Source of the DNA: Burkholderiales bacterium
GTDB taxonomy: Bacteria; Pseudomonadota; Gammaproteobacteria; Burkholderiales; SG8-39
Direction: 5' to 3'
Length of the DNA: 9,784 nt
Assembly (NCBI GenBank): GCA_029266935.1
Contig: JAQSVY010000028.1
Coordinates: 1 to 9,784 of the forward strand
Made by a program: the position numbers and the translations under genes. This document shows, in pieces, positions 1-8,702 of the stretch; the stretch's first letter is position 1, and the number at the start of each line of letters is the position of its first letter. A model generated the notes under the pieces. It did no database searches, had not been told where the DNA came from, and was given only the letters and a program-made list of their open reading frames with translations.

Positions 1-1
1 G

Positions 2-655
2 CAGAAGGCCCAGGTCGGCGCCGAGTATCTTCCGCCCGTCCTCAGGAAAACCCTGGGCGAGCGCGGCATCCGGGTCTCGCAGTGCTACGCGAGCGCGGAT
101 CTCGGCCTCATGGCCTACGAATCGCTGATGCCGGACGGCACCGTGAACGAAGGCATGATCCTCGAGGAGGGGCTCATCCTGGAGATCGTGCGCCCGGGCA
201 CCGGCGAGCCGCTGCCGCCGGGCGAGGTCGGCGAAGTCGTCATCACGAGCTTCAACCGGGATTACCCGCTGATCCGCTTCGCCACCGGCGATCTTTCTGC
301 GGTGCTTCCGGGGCGCAGCCCCTGCGGACGCACCAACGTGCGCATCAAGGGATGGATGGGCAGGGCGGACCAGAGCACCAAGGTGCGGGCGATGTTCGTA
401 ACGCCTGGCCAGGTCAACGAAGTCCGCCAGCGCCATCCCGAAGTGCTGCGCGCCCGGCTCGTGGTAGAAGGCGAAGCCGGCAACGATCGCATGACCCTGC
501 ACTGCGAGACGACGGAGCGCCCGGCCGGTCTGGCGGAGGCGATCGTCGCCTCGATCCGGGAAGTCACCAAGCTGCGCGGCGAAGTAATGCTCGCGGAGGC
601 GGGAAGCCTGCCGAACGACGGAAAGGTGATCGAGGACAAGCGCAAGTACACCTGA
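2..655 (+). CDS. Phenylacetate-CoA ligase family adenylating enzyme, 3' part (5' end outside window)
   Basis: The frame is open from base 2 to a TGA at 653-655, giving 217 visible residues. It is the C-terminal half of an ANL-superfamily acyl-CoA ligase of the PaaK type, which activates a carboxylic acid as an acyl-adenylate and transfers it to CoA in the cytoplasm. Visible motifs in order are YASAD at residues 29-33 (the A5 region, with Asp where Glu is usual), RFATGD ending at D97 (A7), GWMGRADQSTKVR at about 117-129 (A8 hinge), and a C-terminal NDGK with K208 as the likely A10 catalytic lysine. An internal ATG at 110 lies after the A5 motif, so it is not the real start. The substrate cannot be read from the sequence. 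Homologues of this kind often sit beside branched-chain amino-acid-type ABC transporters (recalled knowledge), which could be tested upstream. It probably shares a transcript with the lipoprotein gene 9 bases downstream. The family call is firm; phenylacetate as the substrate is not. Confidence 0.88.
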   Translation, partial: QKAQVGAEYLPPVLRKTLGERGIRVSQCYASADLGLMAYESLMPDGTVNEGMILEEGLILEIVRPGTGEPLPPGEVGEVVITSFNRDYPLIRFATGDLSAVLPGRSPCGRTNVRIKGWMGRADQSTKVRAMFVTPGQVNEVRQRHPEVLRARLVVEGEAGNDRMTLHCETTERPAGLAEAIVASIREVTKLRGEVMLAEAGSLPNDGKVIEDKRKYT

Positions 656-660
656 GGAGG
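654..660 (+). promoter_or_regulatory. Strong ribosome binding site for the MBL-fold lipoprotein gene
   Basis: The bases GAGGAGG start inside the TGA stop codon of the upstream ligase gene and end 4 bases before the ATG at 665. This is a near-perfect anti-Shine-Dalgarno match at slightly short spacing. It supports the chosen start and implies translation coupled to, or re-initiated after, the upstream gene. Confidence 0.75.
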
Positions 661-664
661 AACC

Positions 665-1492
665 ATGAAGCGGTTTTTGACCCTGCTTACCGCCTTCGTC
701 CTGGTGTCGTGCGCCGCACCGCAATCGACCTACAAGCCCAGCGGCAAGATCGAAGTGCTGTGGCTCGGGCAGGCTGCCTTCCGTATTACGACGCTCACCG
801 GCAAGGTGATCGTCATCGATCCCTGGCTGCAGAAGAACCCCAAAACCCCGGCGGAGTACAAGAACCTCGCCGCGCTAGGCAAGGTGGACCTGATCCTCGT
901 CACGCACGGCCACGGCGACCACTTCGCCGACGCGCCGGAGCTCGCGAAGATGCACAACGCGCCCATGTACACTGCTGCCGGCCTGGGTCAGGCCGTGGTG
1001 ACGCTGGGCATCCTGCCCACGGACCTCGCGCCGCGCTTCGGCAAGGGCGGGACCATCACGCCGTTCGGGCCGGGCGGGGTGAAGATCACCGCCACGCATG
1101 CCGAGCATTCCTCGGAGATCCTCTGGACCAATCCGGCTACCGGAAAAGCCGAGACGCACCCCGGCGGCGAGCCGGTCGGCTTCATCATCGAGCTCGAGAA
1201 CGGCTTCAAGATCTACCACATGGGCGATACCGGCATCTTCGGCGACATGAAGCTGATCGGCGACTACTACAAGCCCGATCTCATCCTGATCCCGATCGGC
1301 CGGCACTTCGTCATGAGCCCGGAGGACGCCGCGTACGTGACGAAGAACCTTCTCAAGCCGCGCTTCGCCATTCCCATCCACTACGGCACCAACTCGATGC
1401 TGACCGGCAAACCCGAAGAGTTCGTCAAGGCGCTGGGCAGCAGCCCGACGACGGTGATCGTGCCGCAGCCGGGCGAAAAGGTGGTCTTCTAG
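665..1492 (+). CDS. MBL-fold metal-dependent hydrolase, predicted lipoprotein (UPF0173/UlaG-like)
   Basis: The protein has 275 residues. It starts with a lipoprotein signal: two basic residues, a hydrophobic stretch at about 4-14, and a lipobox LVSC with Cys16 as the predicted lipidated residue. Ala, not Asp, follows the cysteine, so outer-membrane sorting by Lol is likelier than inner-membrane retention. The mature part is a metallo-beta-lactamase fold. HGHGDH at 81-86 supplies the metal-1 and metal-2 ligands, and H145/H148, the HMGDTG region with D188, and IPIHYGT with H239 complete the set. The family (UPF0173-like, related to UlaG) usually consists of soluble cytoplasmic hydrolases of about 220-230 residues; the extra length here is largely the export signal and linker. 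It therefore probably acts in the periplasm on an unknown ester, lactone or phosphodiester. It follows the ligase gene by 9 bases with a strong ribosome binding site. Its TAG stop lies in a CTAG shared with the convergent gene. Fold and lipoprotein nature are well supported; the substrate is unknown. Confidence 0.87.
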   Translation: MKRFLTLLTAFVLVSCAAPQSTYKPSGKIEVLWLGQAAFRITTLTGKVIVIDPWLQKNPKTPAEYKNLAALGKVDLILVTHGHGDHFADAPELAKMHNAPMYTAAGLGQAVVTLGILPTDLAPRFGKGGTITPFGPGGVKITATHAEHSSEILWTNPATGKAETHPGGEPVGFIIELENGFKIYHMGDTGIFGDMKLIGDYYKPDLILIPIGRHFVMSPEDAAYVTKNLLKPRFAIPIHYGTNSMLTGKPEEFVKALGSSPTTVIVPQPGEKVVF

Positions 1493-2115
1493 GAGGTCTT
1501 TCGCGCGGCGGCGAAGGGCAATGCCTCTAGCCGCCGCATTTCCTCGTTCCTGACCGCCGCGGGGTCGGCGAGGAAGGCGCTCAGGAACCCGATCGAGTCG
1601 GCGCCCCAGAACACCTCGCCGTCCACGACGAAGCTCGGCACGCCGAACACGCCGCGTGCCACCGCTTCTTCAGTGTTCCTACGCAGCAAATCCTTGATTC
1701 CCTGATCGGCCAATTGCTGTGGGCTGATTTTCAGTTCCTGGCACAGCTTAGAGAATCTCCCGGGGTCGGTTGCCTCGTCCCCGCTCACCCAGATCGATTC
1801 GAAAATGCGTCGCACCGCCTCCGGCGACGAGCCGCAGGCAAGCGCGAGGCGCAGGTGATGCAGCGGATTGAACGGATGCGAGGCCGGGAAGCGGAACGGC
1901 ACTCCGAGCTCCTTCGCCCACCAGTGGCACCAGCGGTAGGTCCATTTGCGCTTCGCCGGGATCTCGGCCGGGCCCTTCTGCCCGAAGTGGTTGAGCAGCC
2001 CGGCGAACAGCACCGGCTTGTAGATAATCGAGGCGGGAATGTCCCGCAGCCGGTGCAGGCAGATGTGCGAGTAAGGCGAGACGAAATCGAAGTACCAATC
2101 AACGGAGGCGGTCAT
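1489..2115 (-). CDS. DsbA-like 2-hydroxychromene-2-carboxylate isomerase family protein
   Basis: The protein has 208 residues with a DsbA/GST-kappa-type thioredoxin fold. The N-terminus reads WYFDFVSPYS at 7-16, placing Ser13 where NahD-type isomerases have their glutathione-activating serine. The C-terminal part carries GVFGVPSFVVDGEVFWGAD, the cis-proline loop and the family's FWG/AD signature. There is no CxxC, so it is not a disulfide oxidase. NahD converts 2-hydroxychromene-2-carboxylate to trans-o-hydroxybenzylidenepyruvate in naphthalene breakdown. No other aromatic-pathway genes are visible here, so the true substrate may be another glutathione-dependent isomerisation. The ATG at 2115 gives a family-like N-terminus, but the bases upstream of it on this strand are pyrimidine-rich with no Shine-Dalgarno. 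The start codon overlaps the start of the divergent crotonase by two bases, and its TAG stop shares CTAG with the convergent lipoprotein gene. The family call is confident; the function is open. Confidence 0.87.
   Translation of the reverse strand: MTASVDWYFDFVSPYSHICLHRLRDIPASIIYKPVLFAGLLNHFGQKGPAEIPAKRKWTYRWCHWWAKELGVPFRFPASHPFNPLHHLRLALACGSSPEAVRRIFESIWVSGDEATDPGRFSKLCQELKISPQQLADQGIKDLLRRNTEEAVARGVFGVPSFVVDGEVFWGADSIGFLSAFLADPAAVRNEEMRRLEALPFAAARKTS
2104..2108 (+). promoter_or_regulatory. Ribosome binding site of the + strand crotonase, inside the opposing gene
   Basis: GGAGG ends 5 bases before the ATG at 2114 and supports that start. It lies inside codons 3-4 of the divergent isomerase gene, so the same bases serve as a translation signal on one strand and as coding sequence on the other. 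Confidence 0.7.
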
Positions 2116-2917
2116 GGCGGTGAGAATCGAGAAGAAGGGCAGGGTCTGGACGGTGATTCACTCGCGCCCGGAGGCGCGCAACGCGATGAACCCGGAAAGC
2201 GCGGACGACCTTGTTTCTGCATTTGAAGACTTTGACAAGGAACCGGAGGCCGCGGTGGCGGTGCTGTGGGGCGAGGGCGGCGCCTTCTGCGCCGGCTGGG
2301 ATCTCAAGTATTGCGCGTCGTTGATTCAAGATGCTTCTCAGCTACATCAAATCGATTACCCGCTGGACGACCGCAAGGCCATCCCGCGCGGACCGCTCGG
2401 CCCGACGCGCCTCGAGCTCGACAAGCCGGTCATCGCCGCGGTGGCCGGGCCGGCCGTGGCGGGCGGCTTCGAGCTCGCGCTGTGGTGCGACGTGCGCGTG
2501 ATGGAGCAGTCGGCCTATTTCGGTGTCTATTGCCGCCGCTGGGGCGTGCCGCTCGTCGACGGCGGGACGGTGCGCCTGCCCCGCATTGTCGGCATGGGCC
2601 GCGCGATGGAGATCATCCTCACCGGCCGCAAGGTTCCCGCCGACGAGGCGCTGCGCATCGGCGCCTGCGAGCATGTCGTGCCCGAAGGGAAGTCGCGCGA
2701 ATTCGCCGAGGCGATGGCGCACGAGATCGCGCGCTTCCCGCAGGCCTGCATGCGCGCCGACCGGCGCTCGGCCTACATGCAGCAAGGCCTGCCGCTCCGC
2801 GAGGCGATGCGCAAGGAGTGGTACAACGGCTTTCCGGCCTTCGTGGCCGAGGGCGCGGAAGGCGCGAAGCGCTTCGCCTCAGGCAAGGGGCGGCACGGAG
2901 ACTTCCGGGATATCTAG
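2114..2917 (+). CDS. Enoyl-CoA hydratase/isomerase (crotonase) family protein, non-canonical active site
   Basis: The protein has 267 residues and belongs to the crotonase superfamily. The first oxyanion-hole motif is AFCAGWDL at 57-64 and the second is AVAGGFELAL at 114-123. Aligned by eye to rat mitochondrial enoyl-CoA hydratase, Glu120 matches catalytic Glu144. The Glu164 position, in that enzyme's FGQPE motif, is Cys140 here (FGVYC). The following segment, RRWGVPLVDGGTVRLPR, is typical of a widespread subgroup usually annotated simply as enoyl-CoA hydratase. Acyl-CoA binding in the cytoplasm is secure; the reaction is not, and hydration may not be what it catalyses. A stretch at about 65-90 (bases near 2306-2360) is more A+T-rich than its surroundings and falls in the variable, substrate-determining part of the fold. 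A GGAGG precedes the ATG. The 3' end overlaps the convergent DUF1289 gene by 39 bases. It may serve the neighbouring acyl-CoA pathway, but it is on the opposite strand. Confidence 0.88.
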   Translation: MAVRIEKKGRVWTVIHSRPEARNAMNPESADDLVSAFEDFDKEPEAAVAVLWGEGGAFCAGWDLKYCASLIQDASQLHQIDYPLDDRKAIPRGPLGPTRLELDKPVIAAVAGPAVAGGFELALWCDVRVMEQSAYFGVYCRRWGVPLVDGGTVRLPRIVGMGRAMEIILTGRKVPADEALRIGACEHVVPEGKSREFAEAMAHEIARFPQACMRADRRSAYMQQGLPLREAMRKEWYNGFPAFVAEGAEGAKRFASGKGRHGDFRDI

Positions 2918-3070
2918 GCTTCTTCTTGCCGGGAGCTGATCCATGATTCGCGCCTGTTCTTCATCGCTCATGGCGCCCCAGCGGGCGATCTCGTCGAGCG
3001 TTCGCGCGCAGCCCAGGCAGACGCCGCGCTGCGGGTCCATCTGGCACACCTTGACGCAGGGCGACTTCAA
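2879..3070 (-). CDS. Small four-cysteine DUF1289 protein, TTG start
   Basis: The protein has 63 residues beginning [12 protein letters not shown], read from a TTG at 3070. Cysteines at 5, 9, 18 and 21 form the CxxxC...CLGC pattern of DUF1289, followed by [18 protein letters not shown], the conserved helix of the family. The domain is of unknown function and the cysteines suggest a small metal site (inference). The frame stays open far upstream, but that part is a shadow of the HMG-CoA lyase gene. The start is placed by homology: family members begin just before the SPCVxxC motif. It is also placed by the TTGA overlap with the lyase stop codon, since TTG and TGA share two bases. The next possible start is Met11, which would discard two of the cysteines. 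It is the last gene of the liu operon, probably translated by coupling from the lyase gene. The last 39 bases overlap the convergent crotonase gene. Confidence 0.85.
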   Translation of the reverse strand: MKSPCVKVCQMDPQRGVCLGCARTLDEIARWGAMSDEEQARIMDQLPARRSLDIPEVSVPPLA

Positions 3071-3950
3071 GCCTTGAAAGCCTTGTTCACCTTCGAGGCC
3101 GGCTCGCGCCCGAGCACGGCGCAGATCCAGCGGCCGATCCCGACCAGGCGCTTCAGGTCCACGCCGGTCTCCAGGTCCAGGCCGTGCAGCATGTACACCA
3201 CGTCCTCGGTCGCGACGTTGCCGGAGGCGCCGGCCGCGTAGGGGCAGCCGCCGAGGCCGGCGACCGAAGCATCGAACGTGGTGACGCCTGCCTCGAGGGA
3301 GGCGTAGATGTTGGCGAGCGCCTGGCCATAGGTGTCGTGGTAGTGGCCTGCGAGTCGCTCGAGCGGCACGCGGCGCGCGCAAGCCTCGATCATTGCCCTC
3401 GCCTTCCCGGGCGTGCCGACGCCGATGGTGTCGCCGAGCGAGATCTCGTAGCAACCCATGTCGTAGAGCGCCCCGGCGACATCGGCCACGCGCCCCGGGG
3501 CGACCTCGCCTTCGTACGGGCAGCCCAGCACGCAGGACACGTAGCCGCGCACCTTGATGCCGGATTTCCCTGCTTCGAGAACGAGCGGGCGGAAGCGTTC
3601 CAGCGACTCGGAAATCGAGCAGTTGATGTTCTTCTTCGAGAAGGCCTCGGAGGCGGCACCGAATACCGCCACCTCGGTCGCGCCGGCTGTGCGCGCGGCT
3701 TCGAAGCCCTTCAGGTTGGGCGTGAGCACCGGATAGGACACGCCGGGCCTGCGCCGCACGCGCTCCAGCACCTCGGTGTGGTCGGCCATCTGCGGCACCC
3801 ACTTGGGGGAGACGAAAGCAGTCGCCTCGACCGCGGGCAGCCCGGCGCTGGCGAGCCGCTCGATGAGCTCCACCTTCACGGCCGTCGGCAGCTCGCCGGG
3901 CTCGTTCTGCAGCCCGTCGCGCGGTCCTACTTCTACGATCCGGACTTTTT

Positions 3951-3954
<4 letters not shown>
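3067..3954 (-). CDS. liuE: Hydroxymethylglutaryl-CoA lyase
   Basis: The protein has 295 residues, normal for bacterial HMG-CoA lyase. It cleaves (S)-HMG-CoA to acetyl-CoA and acetoacetate, the last step of leucine breakdown, in the cytoplasm. It is a TIM-barrel enzyme of the HMGL-like family. [12 protein letters not shown] at 7-18 carries the conserved Arg12 and metal-binding Asp13. GHYHDTYGQ places metal-ligand histidines at 204 and 206. The family signature [19 protein letters not shown] contains catalytic Cys237 and metal ligand Asn246. All catalytic residues expected from the human enzyme are present. The ATG overlaps the liuD stop as ATGA (bases 3951-3954) with no clear Shine-Dalgarno, which points to translational coupling. 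The stop overlaps the TTG start of the DUF1289 gene. Very secure. Proteins in this family can also be called mvaB; the symbol here follows the liu operon context. Confidence 0.96.
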
Positions 3955-5896
<1,942 letters not shown>

Positions 5897-5915
<19 letters not shown>

Positions 5916-6679
5916 CAGGACGCCTTGCGCTTGTCGAGGAACGACGCGATGCCCTCCCTGCCTTCCGGAGAAACGCGGATCTCGGCGATTCGCTTCGCCG
6001 TTTCCTCCCTCAGGGCGTCGTCGAGCGGCCGGCCGGCGACGGCGCGGATGAGGTGCTTGATCTTGGCGTGCGCCTGCGGGCCGCCCGCGAGAAGGTGCTG
6101 CAGGAGCCCGTCGATCGTCGCGTCGAGCTCGGCGGCCGGGACCAGCACCGAGAGCATGCCGATGCGCAGCGCCTCCCCGGCGTCGAACACCTCGGCGGTC
6201 AGAAAGTAGCGATGCGCCGCGCGCTCGCCGATCGCGCGCAGCACATACGGGCTGATGGTGGCCGGGGAAAGGCCGAGCTTCGCCTCGGAAAAGCAGAACT
6301 TCGCCTGCGGCGTGCCGATGGCGATGTCGCAGGCCGCCACCAGGCCGGTGCCGCCGGCGAAGGCGGGCCCGTGCACGCGTGCGATGGTTGGCTGCGGCAG
6401 GCGCTCGAGCGCCGCCAGCATCTCGGCAAGAGCGCGGGCATCGGCAAGGTTCTCGTCATGGCCGTAGCCCGCCATGCGCTTCATCCAGTTCAGGTCGGCG
6501 CCGGCGCAGAACGCCGGGCCGTTGCCGGCCAGCACCACGACCCGAATGCCGGTGTCCGCGGCGATCTCATGAAAAACGTGGGCTAACTTCTGTATCACAA
6601 CCTCATCAAAGGCATTGCGCACTTCCGGCCGGTCGAGCGTGACGCGCGCGATGCCGCCTTTCTTCTCGACGCTCAGCAT
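5897..6679 (-). CDS. liuC: Methylglutaconyl-CoA hydratase (crotonase family)
   Basis: The protein has 260 residues. It hydrates 3-methylglutaconyl-CoA to HMG-CoA, between the carboxylase and the lyase. The oxyanion-hole motifs are AFCAGADLNWM at 56-66 (the NWM extension is typical of liuC proteins) and FAGGTGLVAACD at 107-118. Glu132 in FSEAKLGL matches Glu164 of rat enoyl-CoA hydratase, while the Glu144 position is Gly112. The frame is open further upstream, but that stretch is antisense or shadow coding. ATG 6679 gives the normal N-terminus MLSVEKKGGIARVTLDRPE. It overlaps the OsmC gene's end by 7 bases, with purine-rich GGTGG/GGAG just upstream. The 3' end runs 19 bases into liuD, so the last few residues (CSTRS) are dictated by the overlap and extend past the usual family end. 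Function is inferred from sequence and strong operon context. Confidence 0.93.
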
Positions 6680-7113
6680 GGCTCCACCACCACTTCCGTC
6701 CTCACCGAGTTGGCAATGAAGCACTTCTCGTGTGCCTTCTCGTGCAGCGCCGCATGCTCCTGCGGCGACGGAGCCTTGCCGGAGAAGGTCACCGCGGGGC
6801 GCAGCGTCACGCGCGACATCCACGTCTTGTCGAGGATGCCGACCGCGTCGTCGACGTAGCGATCGACGACCCAGCCCGCGCGCGAGGCGACGTGCAGGAA
6901 CCAGAGCATGTGGCAGGAGGACAGTGCGGCGACGAACGCCTGCTCGGGGTCGACGCCCGGCGCGTGGGCCGCCGTCGGCGGGATGTTGCCCGGAGCGGCG
7001 GAGCCGGGAATTTCTATGTTCCCTTCGAATTTCAGAACATGGGATCGAGAATAGCTCTCGTAGCGGAAATCGCCCGAGCGCTGCCATTCGACGGTGGCGC
7101 GGTGCTCGGACAC
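6673..7113 (-). CDS. OsmC/Ohr-family protein, GTG start
   Basis: The protein has 146 residues read from a GTG at 7113 (MSEHRATVEWQRSGDF...), the usual N-terminus of this subgroup. The frame is open far upstream, but only as a shadow of liuB. OsmC/Ohr proteins are dimeric thiol peroxidases that reduce organic hydroperoxides. Both conserved cysteines are present: Cys67 in ALSSCHMLWFLH (peroxidatic position) and Cys131 in EKCFIANSV (resolving position). This suggests an active peroxidase rather than a degenerate relative. The gene starts 2 bases after the TAA of liuB (TAAGCGTG) without a clear Shine-Dalgarno, and its end overlaps the liuC start by 7 bases. It is therefore embedded in the liu operon and must be co-translated with it. 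Its role there is unknown; detoxifying peroxides made when acyl-CoA dehydrogenases leak electrons to oxygen is one idea. Family call strong, substrate unknown. Confidence 0.88.
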   Translation of the reverse strand: MSEHRATVEWQRSGDFRYESYSRSHVLKFEGNIEIPGSAAPGNIPPTAAHAPGVDPEQAFVAALSSCHMLWFLHVASRAGWVVDRYVDDAVGILDKTWMSRVTLRPAVTFSGKAPSPQEHAALHEKAHEKCFIANSVRTEVVVEPC

Positions 7114-7115
7114 GC

Positions 7116-8702
7116 TTACATCCGGAACACGCCGAAGCGCGTCTTCTCGATCGGGGCGTTGAGCGCGGCCGAAAGCGCGAGACCGAGCAGCCGGCGTGTG
7201 TCGGCGGGATCGATCACGCCGTCGTCCCAGAGCCGGGCGCTGGCGTAGTACGGATGGCCCTGCCGCTCGTACTGCTCGCGGACGGGGTTCTTGAACGCCT
7301 CTTCTGCTTCCCGGGAAGGAAAATCTCCTTTGACGGTAGCCAGTACGCTCGCCGCCTGCTCGCCGCCCATGATCGAGATGCGCGCGTTCGGCCACATCCA
7401 GAGGAAGCGCGGGCCGTAGGCGCGCCCGCACATGCCGTAGTTGCCGGCGCCGAAGGAGCCGCCGACGATGACGGTGAGCTTGGGCACCGCGGCAGTCGCC
7501 ACCGCGGTAACCATCTTCGCGCCGTCCTTGGCGATGCCCCCGGCCTCGTATTTCTTGCCGACCATGTAGCCGGTGATGTTCTGCAGGAAAAGCAGCGGTA
7601 TGCCGCGCTGGCAGGCGAGCTCGATGAAGTGCGCCGCTTTGAGCGAGGACTCGGAGAAGAGGATGCCGTTGTTGGCGAGGATGCCGACCGGGTAGCCGTG
7701 GAGGTGCGCGAATCCGGTGACCAGCGTCGTACCGTAGTTCTGCTTGAACTCGTGGAGCTCCGAGCCGTCTACGATGCGTGCGATCAGCTCGCGCACATCG
7801 TAGGGCTTGCGCGGATCGGCCGGAATCACGCCGTAGAGCTCCTCCGCCGGGTAGAGCGGCTCGCGCGGCTCGCGCACATCGAGGGAAATACTCTTTTTCT
7901 GGTTCAGGTTCGAGACGATTCTCCGCACCAGAGCAAGCGCATGGTCGTCGTTCTGGGCGTAGTGGTCGGCGACGCCCGAGATGCGCGTATGCACCTCCGC
8001 GCCGCCGAGCTCCTCCGGGGTCACCACCTCGCCCGTCGCGGCCTTCACGAGCGGCGGCCCGCCGAGGAAGATGGTGCCCTGGCCGCGCACGATGATCGTC
8101 TCGTCCGACATCGCCGGCACGTAGGCGCCGCCAGCGGTGCACGAGCCCATTACGCAGGCGATCTGCGGGATGCCGGCCGCGGACAGGTTTGCGATGTTGA
8201 AGAAGATGCGGCCGAAGTGCTCGCGGTCCGGGAAGACGTTGTCCTGCTCCGGCAGGTAGCCGCCGCCCGAGTCGACAAGGTAGATGCACGGCAGCCGGTT
8301 CTGCGCCGCCACCTCCTGCGCGCGCAGGTGCTTCTTCACCGTCATCGGGTAATAGGTGCCGCCCTTGATCGTGGCGTCGTTGGCGACGATCACGCATTCG
8401 CGGCCCGAGACGCGGCCAACGCCGCAGATCATCGACGCCGAATGCACGTCGCCGCCGTACATGCCCCAGGCGGCGAGCTGGCCGATCTCGAGGAACGGCG
8501 AGCCGGGGTCGAGGAGCCTGCGCACCCGCTCGCGCGGCAGCAGCTTGCCGCGCGCGAGGTGCTTGTCGCGCGCCGCCTGGTCGCCGCCCACGGTGACGAG
8601 CGAGACCTTCTCCTTCAGGTCCGCCACCAGCGTGCGCATGCGCTCGGCATTGGTCTTGAACTCGGCCGAGCGGCTGTTCAGCTGGCTCTCGATGGCGCTC
8701 AT
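7116..8702 (-). CDS. liuB: Methylcrotonyl-CoA carboxylase, carboxyltransferase (beta) subunit
   Basis: The protein has 528 residues, close to the usual 535. It transfers CO2 from carboxybiotin on LiuD to the gamma carbon of 3-methylcrotonyl-CoA, forming 3-methylglutaconyl-CoA. It contains two crotonase-like halves. The N-terminal one has [16 protein letters not shown] at 176-191 and the [15 protein letters not shown] loop at 201-215 for acyl-CoA. The C-terminal one has [23 protein letters not shown] at about 365-387 and [18 protein letters not shown] at 404-421 for biotin. The C-terminal [19 protein letters not shown] is also standard. ATG 8702 overlaps the stop of the acyl-CoA dehydrogenase gene as ATGA with only a weak GTGAG upstream, so translation is probably coupled. 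The TAA stop is followed after 2 bases by the OsmC gene. Nothing is missing. Propionyl-CoA carboxylase beta is excluded by length and motif details; geranyl-CoA carboxylase beta remains a remote alternative. Confidence 0.96.
   Translation of the reverse strand: MSAIESQLNSRSAEFKTNAERMRTLVADLKEKVSLVTVGGDQAARDKHLARGKLLPRERVRRLLDPGSPFLEIGQLAAWGMYGGDVHSASMICGVGRVSGRECVIVANDATIKGGTYYPMTVKKHLRAQEVAAQNRLPCIYLVDSGGGYLPEQDNVFPDREHFGRIFFNIANLSAAGIPQIACVMGSCTAGGAYVPAMSDETIIVRGQGTIFLGGPPLVKAATGEVVTPEELGGAEVHTRISGVADHYAQNDDHALALVRRIVSNLNQKKSISLDVREPREPLYPAEELYGVIPADPRKPYDVRELIARIVDGSELHEFKQNYGTTLVTGFAHLHGYPVGILANNGILFSESSLKAAHFIELACQRGIPLLFLQNITGYMVGKKYEAGGIAKDGAKMVTAVATAAVPKLTVIVGGSFGAGNYGMCGRAYGPRFLWMWPNARISIMGGEQAASVLATVKGDFPSREAEEAFKNPVREQYERQGHPYYASARLWDDGVIDPADTRRLLGLALSAALNAPIEKTRFGVFRM

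Noticed and set aside
1495..1525. A possible hairpin (TTCGC ... GCGAA) after the lipoprotein stop codon
   Set aside because: The stem is only about 5 base pairs, lies inside the isomerase coding region and has no T run; this is not enough for a terminator.
82..1530. A 482-codon + strand frame running across the ligase and lipoprotein genes
   Set aside because: It is out of frame with both well-supported genes and made of Arg/Gly/His-rich sequence with no motif.
2300..2360. A locally A+T-richer patch inside the + strand crotonase gene, as a sign of inserted DNA
   Set aside because: The reading frame is continuous, the patch falls in a naturally variable loop of the crotonase fold, and no repeats or target-site duplications flank it.
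6680..7087. The upstream extension of the liuC frame across the OsmC gene
   Set aside because: The extension is a shadow of the OsmC gene; the crotonase fold begins at Met 6679 and homologues are about 260 residues long.
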